From positions 76,019 to 140,018 of the forward strand of contig NZ_JAKZLB010000002.1 of assembly GCF_022808865.1 (NCBI RefSeq): DNA of 64,000 nt, read 5' to 3'. The DNA comes from Geothrix oryzisoli (GTDB lineage Bacteria; Acidobacteriota; Holophagae; Holophagales; Holophagaceae). The notes below the pieces were generated by a model, which ran no database searches, was not told the DNA's origin, and was given only the letters and a program-made list of their open reading frames with translations. Shown here one piece after another: positions 45,351-54,678 of this stretch. Position 1 is the stretch's first letter. Each line of letters opens with the position of its first letter. Made by a program: the position numbers and the translations under genes.

Positions 45351-45968
45351 ATGATCACCCGCGACCTCGCTTCCCTGCCCAAGCGCGATGTCTACCGCAT
45401 CCTGTCCAGCCTGGTGATCCCGCGCCCCATCGCCTGGATCACGACGGTGGATGAGGCGGGGAGGATCAACCTGGCCCCCTTCAGCAGCTTCATGGGCATC
45501 TTCGGCCCGCCCATGCTGGCCTTCACCGCGGGCCGCCGCCGGGACGGCTCCCTCAAGGACACCCACCGCAACCTGAAGGCGAACGGCCAGGCCGTGGTCC
45601 ACCTGGCCGACCTGCCCCTCCTGGCGCCCCTCCACGCCAGCGGGGCCGAGGCGGAGCCGGATATCAGCGAAGTCGAGCGCCTGGGCCTGTCCACCGAACC
45701 GTCCCTCCAGGTGGCGCCGCCCCGCCTGAGGGATGCGCCGGTGGCCCTGGAGTGCCGACTGAACCGGGAGTTGGACCTGGGCCCCACCAGCACCCTCATC
45801 CTGCTGGACGTGGTGGTGGCCCACGCCGCGGCGCGCATCTGGAATGCCGAGCATGACTGCGCAGACGCCAGCCAGTGGACGCCCGTCGTCCGGCTGGCCT
45901 CCGTGGCGGGGCCCAACTATGGGGCCCTGGGGGAGACCTTCCGCCTGGGGCCGTCCGAGCTGCCCTGA
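45351..45968 (+). CDS. Flavin reductase-like FMN-binding protein
   Basis: This 205-aa protein belongs to the flavin reductase-like (DIM6/NTAB) family: IPRPIAWITTVDEAGRINLAPFSSFMGIFGPPMLAF, KDTHRNLKANGQAVVHLA and VALECRLNREL. These proteins bind FMN and reduce it or use it as a cofactor; the substrate is unknown. I chose the ATG at 45351 with GGGGAG upstream; a GTG two codons earlier is possible. It follows UPF0047 closely and ends convergently against the CDF gene with no gap. Confidence 0.85.
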   Translation: MITRDLASLPKRDVYRILSSLVIPRPIAWITTVDEAGRINLAPFSSFMGIFGPPMLAFTAGRRRDGSLKDTHRNLKANGQAVVHLADLPLLAPLHASGAEAEPDISEVERLGLSTEPSLQVAPPRLRDAPVALECRLNRELDLGPTSTLILLDVVVAHAAARIWNAEHDCADASQWTPVVRLASVAGPNYGALGETFRLGPSELP

Positions 45969-46871
45969 TCAGGCCTCGTCGGGCTCCACGAAGAGGTGCT
46001 GGATCTGGGGGAAGCGCTGGTGGAGGTCCCGCTCCAGGGCGTTGATGGCCGCCACCAGGGCCGCCCCGCTGGGCTGGTCCCGGAACTGGACCTGGAGGGC
46101 CACCATGAGCCGGTCGCTGCCCACCACCACGGCCACCAGGTTCAGCACCCGGTCCACCGCAGGGTCTTCCTCCACCGCGGCCCGGAGGGCGGCCCGCAGG
46201 GCCAGGGGTGGCGCCTCGTTCATGAGCAGGCTCGAGACCTCCACGCCCACGAAGAGGGCCACGGCGATGAGGAGGAGGCCGATGGCCACGCTGCCGATGC
46301 CGTCCCACACGCCATGGCCCGTCGCCATCGTGAGCAGCACCGCCAGCAGGGCGAACACCAGACCCACCAGGGCCGCGATGTCCTCCGCCAGCACCACCAC
46401 CAGTTCCGTACGGCTGGACTGGCGCAGGTAGCGCAGCAGGGACCGGCCTCGCCGCTCGGAGCCGGCGGCCCGGAGGGCGCCGCGCAGGGAGGCGCCCTCC
46501 AGGCCGATGGCGAAGACGAGCAGGGCCACGGCCCAACCCAGGTGATGGGGTTGCTCGGGATGGCGGATCTTGTGGAGGCCCTCCACCAGCGAGTAGAGGC
46601 CGCCCACCGAGAAGAGCAGCAGGGCGACGAGGAAGCTGGCCACGAAGGCCGCCTGGCCGTGGCCCAGGGGATGCTTCGGTCCTGCGGGCCGCGCGCCTTG
46701 GCGCAACCCGATGAAGAGCAGCACCTGGTTGGCGCAGTCGGCCGCCGAATGGATGGCCTCCGTCAACAGGCTCGAGCTGCCCGTGAGCAGGAACACTCCG
46801 AACTTGGAGAGGGCGATGCCGCCGTTCGCGGCGAGGGCCAGGGCGATGGCGCGGGTGGATCCGGTGGACAT
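45969..46871 (-). CDS. Cation diffusion facilitator (CDF) family transporter
   Basis: CDF proteins export divalent metals such as Zn2+, Co2+, Fe2+ or Mn2+ in exchange for protons. The 300-aa protein has about six membrane segments. Metal-site residues lie in LLTEAIHSAADCANQVLL and VVVLAEDIAALVGL, and the cytoplasmic C-terminal domain (residues 215-300, DRVLNLVAVVVGSDRLMVALQVQF) matches the family. The loop GPKHPLGHGQAAFVAS is also typical. The metal is not predictable. It follows folC by 23 bases. Confidence 0.9.
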   Translation of the reverse strand: MSTGSTRAIALALAANGGIALSKFGVFLLTGSSSLLTEAIHSAADCANQVLLFIGLRQGARPAGPKHPLGHGQAAFVASFLVALLLFSVGGLYSLVEGLHKIRHPEQPHHLGWAVALLVFAIGLEGASLRGALRAAGSERRGRSLLRYLRQSSRTELVVVLAEDIAALVGLVFALLAVLLTMATGHGVWDGIGSVAIGLLLIAVALFVGVEVSSLLMNEAPPLALRAALRAAVEEDPAVDRVLNLVAVVVGSDRLMVALQVQFRDQPSGAALVAAINALERDLHQRFPQIQHLFVEPDEA

Positions 46872-46894
46872 GCCTCCAGGGTAGCCCGGTCGCT

Positions 46895-48124
46895 TCAGAA
46901 GGCCTGGATGCCCAACTCCCGCAGGAGATCCCCCAGGAGATAAAGGGAACCCGTCACCAGGCGGGGGCCGTCCGCCGGGCCCCGCAGGAGGTAGGCTGCC
47001 TCTCGCAGATCGAACAGCGGCGCCTCGAGACCCCAGGCCTCCTGCAGGGCCGAAGCCTTCGCATAGCGCGGAGCGTCCCCCTGGATGAAGCTGACGGACA
47101 GGGGGCGCATGCGCTTCAGTTCCCGGGCGACGCCGGCCAGATCCTTGTCGCCCATGGCGCCGAAGAACAGGTGGGGCCGCACGCCGCAGGCCAGGGCATG
47201 GTCCGCCAGAGCGCGGGCGCCGTCGGGATTGTGGGCGCCATCCATCCACACCCCCTGGAGTTCCGGCGCAGCCCACAGGCGACCGGGCCAGCGGGTGGTG
47301 GCCACGCCCTCCCAGAGGTGCTCCTCGGGAATGGGGAAGCCCAGTCCCCGCAGCTGGCGGATGGTCTCGAAGGCCGTAGCCAGATTGTCCAGCTGGTGGA
47401 GGCCCGCGAGGCCCACCCGGCGCCCCCCCACACGGGAGTGGTCCCAGCGGATGTCCGCGGGCCCCAGTCGCTGGGCCGGGCAGAGCACCGGGTCGTTCGA
47501 CAGGAGCGGGCGTATCCAGTCCGGGTCGAGGGTGGGACCGAGCACCAGGGGGCGTCCATCCCGGGCGGTGCAGAGTTTCTCCCGGGCGATGGCCTCCCGG
47601 GTGTCCCCCAGGAACTGCTGATGATCCAGACCCACGCTGGTGAGCACCGTGAGGATGGGATCGGTGGCGTTGGTGGCGTCCCAGCGGCCCCCCAGGCCCA
47701 CCTCCACGAGGGCCACCTCGACGCCGGTCATGCGGAAGGCGGACAGGGCGGCCGTGATCATCAACTCGAAATAAGTGGCGGTCACGCCGGTGCGGGCCTC
47801 GGAATCGAAGGCCTCCCCCAGCAGCAGCTCCAGAGCCCCCGCACCGATGGGTTCGCCATCCACCCAGATCCGCTCGGTGACGTCCACCAGGTGGGGCGAG
47901 GTCGTCCACCCGACGACGAACCCCGCGGCCTTCAGCATGTGGGCCAGGAAGGCCCCGGTGCTGCCCTTGCCGTTGGTGCCGGCGATGAGGATGACGGGAA
48001 AGTTCCCGTCGGGGCGGCCCAGGCCTTCGAGCAGGGCGTGGATGTTGTCCAGGCCGTACTTGATCCCGAGGTGGCCGCGCGCCTGGAGGCGCGGGATGTA
48101 GACAAGGTCCTGATCGTCGCGCAT
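46895..48124 (-). CDS. folC: Folylpolyglutamate/dihydrofolate synthase
   Basis: FolC adds glutamate to dihydropteroate and then to folates. The 409-aa protein has the P-loop GTNGKGSTGAFLAHML, TTSPHLVDVTERIWVDGEPI, EVGLGGRWDATNATDPI, TSVGLDHQQFLGDTREAIAREK and WMDGAHNPDGARAL. The ATG at 48124 overlaps the accD stop (ATGA). The accD-folC arrangement is common in several phyla. The other folate gene in the window is folK at 945. Confidence 0.95.
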   Translation of the reverse strand: MRDDQDLVYIPRLQARGHLGIKYGLDNIHALLEGLGRPDGNFPVILIAGTNGKGSTGAFLAHMLKAAGFVVGWTTSPHLVDVTERIWVDGEPIGAGALELLLGEAFDSEARTGVTATYFELMITAALSAFRMTGVEVALVEVGLGGRWDATNATDPILTVLTSVGLDHQQFLGDTREAIAREKLCTARDGRPLVLGPTLDPDWIRPLLSNDPVLCPAQRLGPADIRWDHSRVGGRRVGLAGLHQLDNLATAFETIRQLRGLGFPIPEEHLWEGVATTRWPGRLWAAPELQGVWMDGAHNPDGARALADHALACGVRPHLFFGAMGDKDLAGVARELKRMRPLSVSFIQGDAPRYAKASALQEAWGLEAPLFDLREAAYLLRGPADGPRLVTGSLYLLGDLLRELGIQAF

Positions 48125-48978
48125 CAGTCCCTGGGCGAGGGCGTCATCCAGGCCAGGCAGGCGGCGATGAAGTCCTTGAGGTGGTCGCGCGTGACGACCT
48201 TGTCCACCATGCCGTGGGTCTGGAGGAACTCCGAGCGCTGGAAGCCCTCGGGCAGGCTCTGCTTGATGGTCTGCTCGATGACGCGGGGACCCGCGAAGCC
48301 GATGAGGGCCTTGGGCTCGGCGATGTTCAGGTCGCCCAGCATGGCGTAGCTGGCGCTCACGCCCCCCGTCGTGGGGTCCGTCAGGATGCTCAGGTAGGGC
48401 AGGCCCGCCTTGTCCAGCTTGGCCAGGGCCGCGCTGACCTTGGCCATCTGCATGAGGGACAGGGTGCCCTCCTGCATGCGGGCGCCGCCGCTGCAGCTGA
48501 CGATGAGGTAGGGGCACTGCTTTTCCAGGGCCCGCTCGGCGCCCAGGCGCAGCTTCTCGCCCACCACGCTGCCCATGCTGGCGGCCAGGAAGTCGAAGTT
48601 CATGACGGCCGTCACCACCGGCTGGCCGGACAGGGTGCCCTCCACCACCACCACGGCATCCTCGGTCTCCCCCGCCTGCTCCAGCTTCTTCAGCTGGTCT
48701 TTGTAGCTCTTGGTGGAGACGAACCCGAGCGGATCGCCGCTCCGGAGTTCACTGAAGAGCGTCGTCCAACCCTCATCCATCAGGTTCTCGAGCCGCTCCT
48801 CCACGCCGATGCGGAAGTGGTACCCGCACTTGGGGCAGACATTGTGGGTGTTGACCAGCTCCTTGCGGTAGATCAGCTCCTTGCAGGCCTCGCACTTGAT
48901 CCAGAGGCCCTCGGGTACCCGGACGGTCTTCTCTTCGACAGCCGTCTTCTGTTGACGCTTCTTGACGAACCAGGACAT
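48124..48978 (-). CDS. accD: Acetyl-CoA carboxylase carboxyltransferase subunit beta
   Basis: AccD, with AccA, transfers the carboxyl group from biotin to acetyl-CoA to make malonyl-CoA for fatty acids. The 284-aa length fits. The N-terminal zinc ribbon is present as CEAC and CPKCGYHFRIG. The crotonase-fold core shows VVEGTLSGQPVVTAVMNFDF, MGSVVGEKL, SCSGGARMQEGTLSLMQMAK, LTDPTTGGVSASYAMLGD and GFAGPRVIEQT. It starts 8 bases after parB. Confidence 0.96.
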   Translation of the reverse strand: MSWFVKKRQQKTAVEEKTVRVPEGLWIKCEACKELIYRKELVNTHNVCPKCGYHFRIGVEERLENLMDEGWTTLFSELRSGDPLGFVSTKSYKDQLKKLEQAGETEDAVVVVEGTLSGQPVVTAVMNFDFLAASMGSVVGEKLRLGAERALEKQCPYLIVSCSGGARMQEGTLSLMQMAKVSAALAKLDKAGLPYLSILTDPTTGGVSASYAMLGDLNIAEPKALIGFAGPRVIEQTIKQSLPEGFQRSEFLQTHGMVDKVVTRDHLKDFIAACLAWMTPSPRD

Positions 48979-48986
48979 GACGACTC

Positions 48987-49856
48987 CTACCGGCCCTTGG
49001 CCGGACCGTGCTTGAGGGCCTCGAAGAGCCGGTCGAGCTCCGCTTCGCTGCCGTAGTGCATCACCAGGGCGCCCGCCTTGCCCTTGGCCTTGATCTCGAC
49101 GCGGGTGCCCCAGGACTGGGTCAGTTCTTCCGCGGCGGCCTTGATGAACAGCTCCTGGGGATGCTTCTTCCGCCCCCCCTTGGCCTTGGCCTGTTTCTGG
49201 ATCTGCTGGATGCGGGCCTCCAGGGCGCGCACGCTGAGCTGCTGCGCCACCACCTCGTGGGCCAGTTGCTCCTGGAGGCGGGGGTCGGGCACGCCCAGCA
49301 GGACCTTGGCGTGGCCGGTGCTGAGCCGGCCGTGGGCCACGTCGGCCTTGAGTTCCGCGGGCAGGCGGAGCAGGCGCAGGGTGTTGGCCACCTGTGGGCG
49401 GGACTTGCCTACGCGATCGGCCACCTGCTCCTGGGTGAGCCGCAGGTGCTCGCCCAGCTGCCAGTAGGCCGTGGCCTCTTCGATGGGATTGAGTTCCTGG
49501 CGCTGGATGTTCTCCACCAGCGCGAATTCCAGCAGGCGGTCATCCGGAACTTCCTTGATGACCACGGGAGCCATGGCGAGTCCGGCCAGGCGCGCGGCCC
49601 GCCAGCGGCGCTCGCCCGCGATGATCTCGTACTGCTGGCCCACCTTGCGGACCACGATGGGCTGGACCATCCCGTGCTGCTTCAGGCTCTCGGCCAATTC
49701 GGCCAGGGCCGTCTCGTCGAAGTGCGTGCGGGGCTGGGCCCGGTTGGGCACCAGGCTGCCCAGCGGGAGCTCCCGCTGGTTGGCATCCTCGGGCGCCATC
49801 TGGCTCATGAGCGAGGTGAGTCCGCGGCCCAGGGCCGGACGCTTCAGCTGGGTCAT
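48987..49856 (-). CDS. parB: Chromosome-partitioning protein ParB
   Basis: ParB binds parS sites and slides along DNA as a CTP-dependent clamp to organise the origin region. The 289-aa protein has the CTPase/N-domain motifs LVPNRAQPRTHFDETALAELAESLKQHGMVQPI (seen as two blocks) and GERRWRAA, the helix-turn-helix LTQEQVADRVGKSRPQVANTLRLLRLP, GHAKVLLGV and a C-terminal dimerisation domain. The start at 49856 overlaps the parA stop (ATGA). No parS-like TGTTTCACGTGAAACA was found by eye in the window. Confidence 0.95.
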   Translation of the reverse strand: MTQLKRPALGRGLTSLMSQMAPEDANQRELPLGSLVPNRAQPRTHFDETALAELAESLKQHGMVQPIVVRKVGQQYEIIAGERRWRAARLAGLAMAPVVIKEVPDDRLLEFALVENIQRQELNPIEEATAYWQLGEHLRLTQEQVADRVGKSRPQVANTLRLLRLPAELKADVAHGRLSTGHAKVLLGVPDPRLQEQLAHEVVAQQLSVRALEARIQQIQKQAKAKGGRKKHPQELFIKAAAEELTQSWGTRVEIKAKGKAGALVMHYGSEAELDRLFEALKHGPAKGR

Positions 49857-50635
49857 CAGGCTTCCCTCCTCGCGGGGATCTCCAGGCCCAGCCATTCCTT
49901 CGCGAGGCTGAGGTAGGCCTGGGCGCCCTTGGAGCGCAGGTCGTAGAAGGCCACGGGCTTGCCGTGGCTGGGCGCCTCGGCGAGCCGGATGTTGCGCGGG
50001 ATCATGGTCTGGAAGACCTTCCCGGGGAAGGCGTGCCGCACTTCGTTGGCCACCGCAGCGCCCAGGTTGGTGCGCTCCTCGGCCATGGTGAGCAGGATCC
50101 CCCCGAGCTGCAGGCGCGGGTTCGGTCCCGCCTGGATGCGGCGCAGGGTCTCGGTCAGTTCCGCCAGGCCGTCCAGCGCGAAGAACTCGCATGGCATCGG
50201 GACGATCACCTCGTCTGCGGCGGTCAGGGCGTTCAGGGTGATCATGCCGAGACTGGGCGGCGGATCGATGAGGATGTAGTCGAAGCGGTCCATGAGCGGG
50301 GCGAGGCTCTGCTTCAGCACCTGGAGCTGGGGCAGCTCGAAGAGTTCGAACTCCAGCTGGGCGAGGTCCTTGCCGGCGGGAATCACCTGCATCATCGGCA
50401 CTTCGGTACTCAGGACCAGAGCCTCGGCGGGAGCTCCCTTCATCAAGGCGTAGGCCCCGGCGCGATGGTCGGGCTTGGGGAAGCCCAGGCCGGTGGTGCT
50501 GTGGCCCTGCGGATCGAAGTCCAGCAGCAGGACCATCTTCTCCATCATCGCGAGAGAGGCGGCCAGATTGATGGCCGTGGTGGTCTTGCCCACGCCGCCC
50601 TTCTGGTTCGCCAGTGCCACCACCCGGGCGCGCAT
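49856..50635 (-). CDS. parA: Chromosome-partitioning ATPase ParA
   Basis: ParA is a Walker-type ATPase that moves ParB-bound origins. The 259-aa protein starts at the ATG at 50635 (GAGGG upstream), directly before RARVVALANQKGGVGKTTTAINLAASLA with its deviant Walker A. VLLLDFDPQGHSTTGLG (A'), YILIDPPPSLGMITLNAL (Walker B) and IPRNIRLAEAPSHGKPV follow. parA and parB are usually near the replication origin with gidB and dnaA; those are not in the window. Confidence 0.95.
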   Translation of the reverse strand: MRARVVALANQKGGVGKTTTAINLAASLAMMEKMVLLLDFDPQGHSTTGLGFPKPDHRAGAYALMKGAPAEALVLSTEVPMMQVIPAGKDLAQLEFELFELPQLQVLKQSLAPLMDRFDYILIDPPPSLGMITLNALTAADEVIVPMPCEFFALDGLAELTETLRRIQAGPNPRLQLGGILLTMAEERTNLGAAVANEVRHAFPGKVFQTMIPRNIRLAEAPSHGKPVAFYDLRSKGAQAYLSLAKEWLGLEIPARREA

Positions 50636-50749
50636 CAGGCGGCCCTCATCATCGCGCAGGCGCTGGTCAAACCACGCATCTCGGCATCCCCTCGGGTGTG
50701 GAACACGCCAGTCTAGCAGGTCGGGTTCCACGGCGAAGAGGCCGTGTGA

Positions 50750-51541
50750 TCAAGGCTGGAGCGAGGGATCGGGCTGCACGCGGCCTAACCGGCGCACGGG
50801 GCCGGAAAGCCACAAGTCGCGCCATGCGCCGCCGGCTTCCGGGACGAGGGAGGCCGACACGTCCTCTCCGCCCGCCGTATGGAGGCACCACTCGGAGGGG
50901 CCCCCGGTGTGCGCCAGCCAGGCCGCGGCCACGGCGCACCCGGTCCCGCAGCAGAGGGTCTCGCCTTCGACGCCGCGCTCCCAGGAGCGGATCCTCGCCT
51001 CGCCGGGCGCGATCACCTCGACCACATTCACGTTCGTGCCGCCGTGAATCGCCGCGTGATGGCGGAGCGGCGGCGCGAAGGCCGGGAGGTCCACCGCCGC
51101 CACCGACGGCACCTTCAGCACCAGCTGGGGATTCCCGATCCATCCGAAGCCCGCGGGCAGGTCCGTGGCGATCGGAACGGCGCACAATCCGAACCCTTCG
51201 CCCTCGGGCATGCGGATGCCGACCTCGCGATCTCGACGGCGAAGGAGGATCCGCTCGCCGTTGGAGAGCACCTCGACCTGCGCCTCTCCGGGGGCCCCGG
51301 GAATGGCCAGCGCCGCCCTGCTACCATTGGAACAGAAGGATTTAGTTCCGTCCGTATCCCAATGCTCCAGGATCCATGGGCCCATTCCAGGCCTTTGCAT
51401 CAAAAAAAGGCCATCTAAACCGAACCCACGCCCCCGAGGACAGAGGGTTCTGGCCCAATCCGAGCCGGTACAGTCTTTAACCTCATCCACCCAGAGGTAG
51501 CCGAACACATTGCCGGCTGCGGAGGCGAGGAAGAGTTCCAA
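50750..51541 (-). CDS. dapF: Diaminopimelate epimerase
   Basis: DapF converts LL- to meso-diaminopimelate for lysine and peptidoglycan, using two cysteines. Both are present: FCSNGSRAALA and ETLCCGTGCAVAAAWL. GTNVNVVEVI matches the family. The 263-aa form uses a TTG start at 51541, directly after the ftsB stop, and begins LELFLASAAGNVFGYLWVDE (read as Met first). The ATG version adds 17 residues that overlap ftsB. The N-terminal GN motif replaces the more usual GNDF/GNRF text only loosely. Confidence 0.9.
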   Translation of the reverse strand: MELFLASAAGNVFGYLWVDEVKDCTGSDWARTLCPRGRGFGLDGLFLMQRPGMGPWILEHWDTDGTKSFCSNGSRAALAIPGAPGEAQVEVLSNGERILLRRRDREVGIRMPEGEGFGLCAVPIATDLPAGFGWIGNPQLVLKVPSVAAVDLPAFAPPLRHHAAIHGGTNVNVVEVIAPGEARIRSWERGVEGETLCCGTGCAVAAAWLAHTGGPSEWCLHTAGGEDVSASLVPEAGGAWRDLWLSGPVRRLGRVQPDPSLQP

Positions 51542-51542
51542 G

Positions 51543-51845
51543 CTACTTCTCGCGGTTGCCGAAGGTGTACACGGTCTCGCCGGGCCGCGCATAGCCCTGG
51601 CGCCGGGCCAGGGCCTCCATCAGTTCGGGGTCCTTGGCCGCGAGGCGCTGGACCTCCTCCAGCAGCTCGCGGTTGCGCCGGTTCAGTTCCACCAGGCGGG
51701 CGCGGGTCGCGACCAGCTCGCCCTCGCGCTTCCGCAGCTCGGGCAGCCCCCCCTGGGAGAACAGCAGGGCCATGAGGGACAGGAAGCCGGAGGCCCCGAG
51801 CACGCCCCACAGGGTGGAGGACTTCAGGAGCCAGTTGGCGTTCAT
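51543..51845 (-). CDS. ftsB: FtsB/DivIC-like septum formation initiator
   Basis: FtsB is a small inner-membrane protein that links FtsQ and FtsL in the divisome. The 100-aa protein has one membrane segment (about 11-30), a leucine-rich coiled coil (LRKREGELVATRARLVELNRRNRELLEEVQRL, seen as heptads) and a C-terminal RRQGYARPGETVYTF, which fits DivIC/FtsB. It lies 12 bases after eno, an arrangement (eno-ftsB) common in bacteria. Confidence 0.9.
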   Translation of the reverse strand: MNANWLLKSSTLWGVLGASGFLSLMALLFSQGGLPELRKREGELVATRARLVELNRRNRELLEEVQRLAAKDPELMEALARRQGYARPGETVYTFGNREK

Positions 51846-51857
51846 GCCGGGGACCTC

Positions 51858-53183
<1,326 letters not shown>

Positions 53184-53202
53184 TTAACCAGGTTGGGTAG
53201 AT

Positions 53203-53218
53203 GGATTCGCTGGAATCC
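53203..53218 (-). terminator. Small hairpin after the histone-like gene
   Basis: GGATTC (53203-53208) pairs with GAATCC (53213-53218) around a 4-base loop, only three bases past the stop codon at 53221. No T-tract follows on the minus strand. Confidence 0.3.
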
Positions 53219-53220
53219 GT

Positions 53221-53690
53221 CTACTTCTTCGCGGCCTTCTTCGGCGCGGCCTTCTTCACGACCTTCTTGGCGGCCGGCTTCTTGGCAGCGGCCTTCTTTG
53301 GCGCGGCCTTCTTCACGACCTTCTTGGCGGCCGGCTTCTTGGCGGCGGCCTTCTTCGGCGCGGCCTTCTTCACGGCCTTCTTCACGACCTTCTTGGCAGC
53401 GGCCTTCTTCGGCGCGGCCTTCTTGGCAGCAGCCTTCTTCGGCGCGGCCTTCTTCACGGCCTTCTTCGGCGCGGCCTTCTTGGCAGCAGCCTTCTTCGGC
53501 GCGGCCTTCTTCACGGCCTTCTTCGGCGCGGCCTTCTTGGCGGCCGGCTTCTTGGCGGCGGCCTTCTTCGGCGCGGCCTTCTTGGCAGCCGGCTTCTTGG
53601 CGGCGGCCTTCTTCTTCGGCGCAGCCTTCTTCGCAGCCGGCTTCTTGGCGGCGGGCTTCGCGGCCGCGGGGGCGGCGGGGGTGGCGACCA
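53221..53690. repeat. Degenerate DNA repeats coding for the Lys/Ala/Pro tail
   Basis: About 470 bases consist of imperfect direct repeats of 12-30 bp (GCGGCCTTCTTCGGCGC on the plus strand). They encode AAKKPAAKK/AAPKKA units. Copy number is likely to vary between strains by slippage. Confidence 0.85.
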
Positions 53691-53709
53691 TGTTGGTCAG
53701 TTCGGCCAT
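53221..53709 (-). CDS. Histone H1-like protein from an internal start
   Basis: The ATG at 53709 is in the same frame as the TrpC-like part and has the strong ribosome binding site AAAGGAG six bases upstream, far better than expected by chance. It would give a 162-aa basic protein (MAELTNMVATPAAPAAAKP, then AAKK/APKK repeats to the C-terminus) of the lysine-rich nucleoid-associated type, such as AlgP or chlamydial Hc. It should coat DNA without sequence preference. Whether the long fusion, the short form or both are made cannot be told from sequence. Confidence 0.75.
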   Translation of the reverse strand: MAELTNMVATPAAPAAAKPAAKKPAAKKAAPKKKAAAKKPAAKKAAPKKAAAKKPAAKKAAPKKAVKKAAPKKAAAKKAAPKKAVKKAAPKKAAAKKAAPKKAAAKKVVKKAVKKAAPKKAAAKKPAAKKVVKKAAPKKAAAKKPAAKKVVKKAAPKKAAKK

Positions 53710-54678
53710 GGGTGGCTCCTTTACGCCCTTTTGGGCGAGGTTGGAAGGGGTCGTGCGGGAAGATGGCTTACCAGTAGCACCTTTCGTGCCAAGTAAAGCC
53801 GTGTCTTTCCGCTGGGTGGATATGCGTTCCTTGGCTGCGGCAGCAGCCGCGGGGGGATGCGCCGCATCGGCGGCAGAGCCGGTCTTGCCCTTGGGCTTCA
53901 CGGCTTTTTTCGGGGGCTCGACGCCTGCCAGGATCTGCGCGAGGCGCTTGCCGGGATAGTAGTCATCGAGAAGGGCGTCGCCGATCAGCACCCCGTGGAT
54001 GCCGAGGGCTTCCATCTGCTTGATCTGCTCCAGGCGGTGGATGCCGCCTTCGACCAGCTTCAGGCAGCTCTTGGGGATTTTCTTGACGAGCGCCACGGCG
54101 AGATCCCAGGAGGCCTCCCAGGTGTCGAGGTTGCGGCCCACGGCGCAGATGATGTCGGCCCCGGCCTCCACCGCCCGCTGGAGTTCGGCTTCGGAGGTCG
54201 CTTCGACCACCACGTCGAGGCCCTTGCTGGTGGCGAACTTCAGGAGCGTCTCCAGCCGGTCCTGGCTGAGGAGGGCGGGCATGAGGTAGATCGCGTCCGC
54301 GCCGAGGATCTTGCTTTCCTCGACCTGGTATTCCTCGAAGATGAAATCGCGCCGGATCAGGGGCAGCTTCACCTGGCTGCGCACCTCGGAAAGGTGCTTG
54401 TCCTCGCCGTGATAGAGGAACTTGTCCGTGGCGATGGACAGGACCCGGGCTCCGTTTTCAGCCAGGCTCTTGGCGTGGGTGGAGGCCTTGTAAGCCTCCC
54501 GGACCTGCCCTCGGCCGGGATCGCCCCCGGCAACTTCACCCAAAATAGTGATTCCAGGCTGGCTGAGCTCTTCCTTCAGGGAGTGGTGACCCTTGTAGGC
54601 ATCTTTGACCGCCACAGGGCCCCTCTGCTTCTTGATTTCCACGTCGAGGGCCTTGAAGATGGCGACTTTCTTTAGCAT
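53221..54678 (-). CDS. TrpC-like TIM barrel fused to histone H1-like tail
   Basis: This single frame encodes 485 aa. Residues 1-250 resemble indole-3-glycerol-phosphate synthase (ITILGEVAGGDPGRG, LIRRDFIFEEYQVEESKILGADAIYLMPALL, GLDVVVEATSEAELQRAVEAGADII, GIHGVLIGDALL, each part of a longer match). The catalytic residues are altered: the Lys two after Glu48 is Ala50, the second Lys is Arg110, and SES is VEG (Glu210 kept). Residues 250-323 are a linker and 324-485 an AAKK/APKK histone H1-like tail. No stop separates the parts. It may be a DNA-binding moonlighting or repurposed TrpC. Confidence 0.75.
   Translation of the reverse strand: MLKKVAIFKALDVEIKKQRGPVAVKDAYKGHHSLKEELSQPGITILGEVAGGDPGRGQVREAYKASTHAKSLAENGARVLSIATDKFLYHGEDKHLSEVRSQVKLPLIRRDFIFEEYQVEESKILGADAIYLMPALLSQDRLETLLKFATSKGLDVVVEATSEAELQRAVEAGADIICAVGRNLDTWEASWDLAVALVKKIPKSCLKLVEGGIHRLEQIKQMEALGIHGVLIGDALLDDYYPGKRLAQILAGVEPPKKAVKPKGKTGSAADAAHPPAAAAAAKERISTQRKDTALLGTKGATGKPSSRTTPSNLAQKGVKEPPMAELTNMVATPAAPAAAKPAAKKPAAKKAAPKKKAAAKKPAAKKAAPKKAAAKKPAAKKAAPKKAVKKAAPKKAAAKKAAPKKAVKKAAPKKAAAKKAAPKKAAAKKVVKKAVKKAAPKKAAAKKPAAKKVVKKAAPKKAAAKKPAAKKVVKKAAPKKAAKK

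Noticed and set aside
48987..50635. Replication origin or parS sites near parAB
   Set aside because: No parS-like palindrome, DnaA-box cluster, dnaA or gidB is visible in the window.
53709..54678. Separate trpC gene ending before the histone-like gene
   Set aside because: No stop codon is present in this frame between the two parts, so from sequence alone it must be read as a fusion. An assembly error remains possible.
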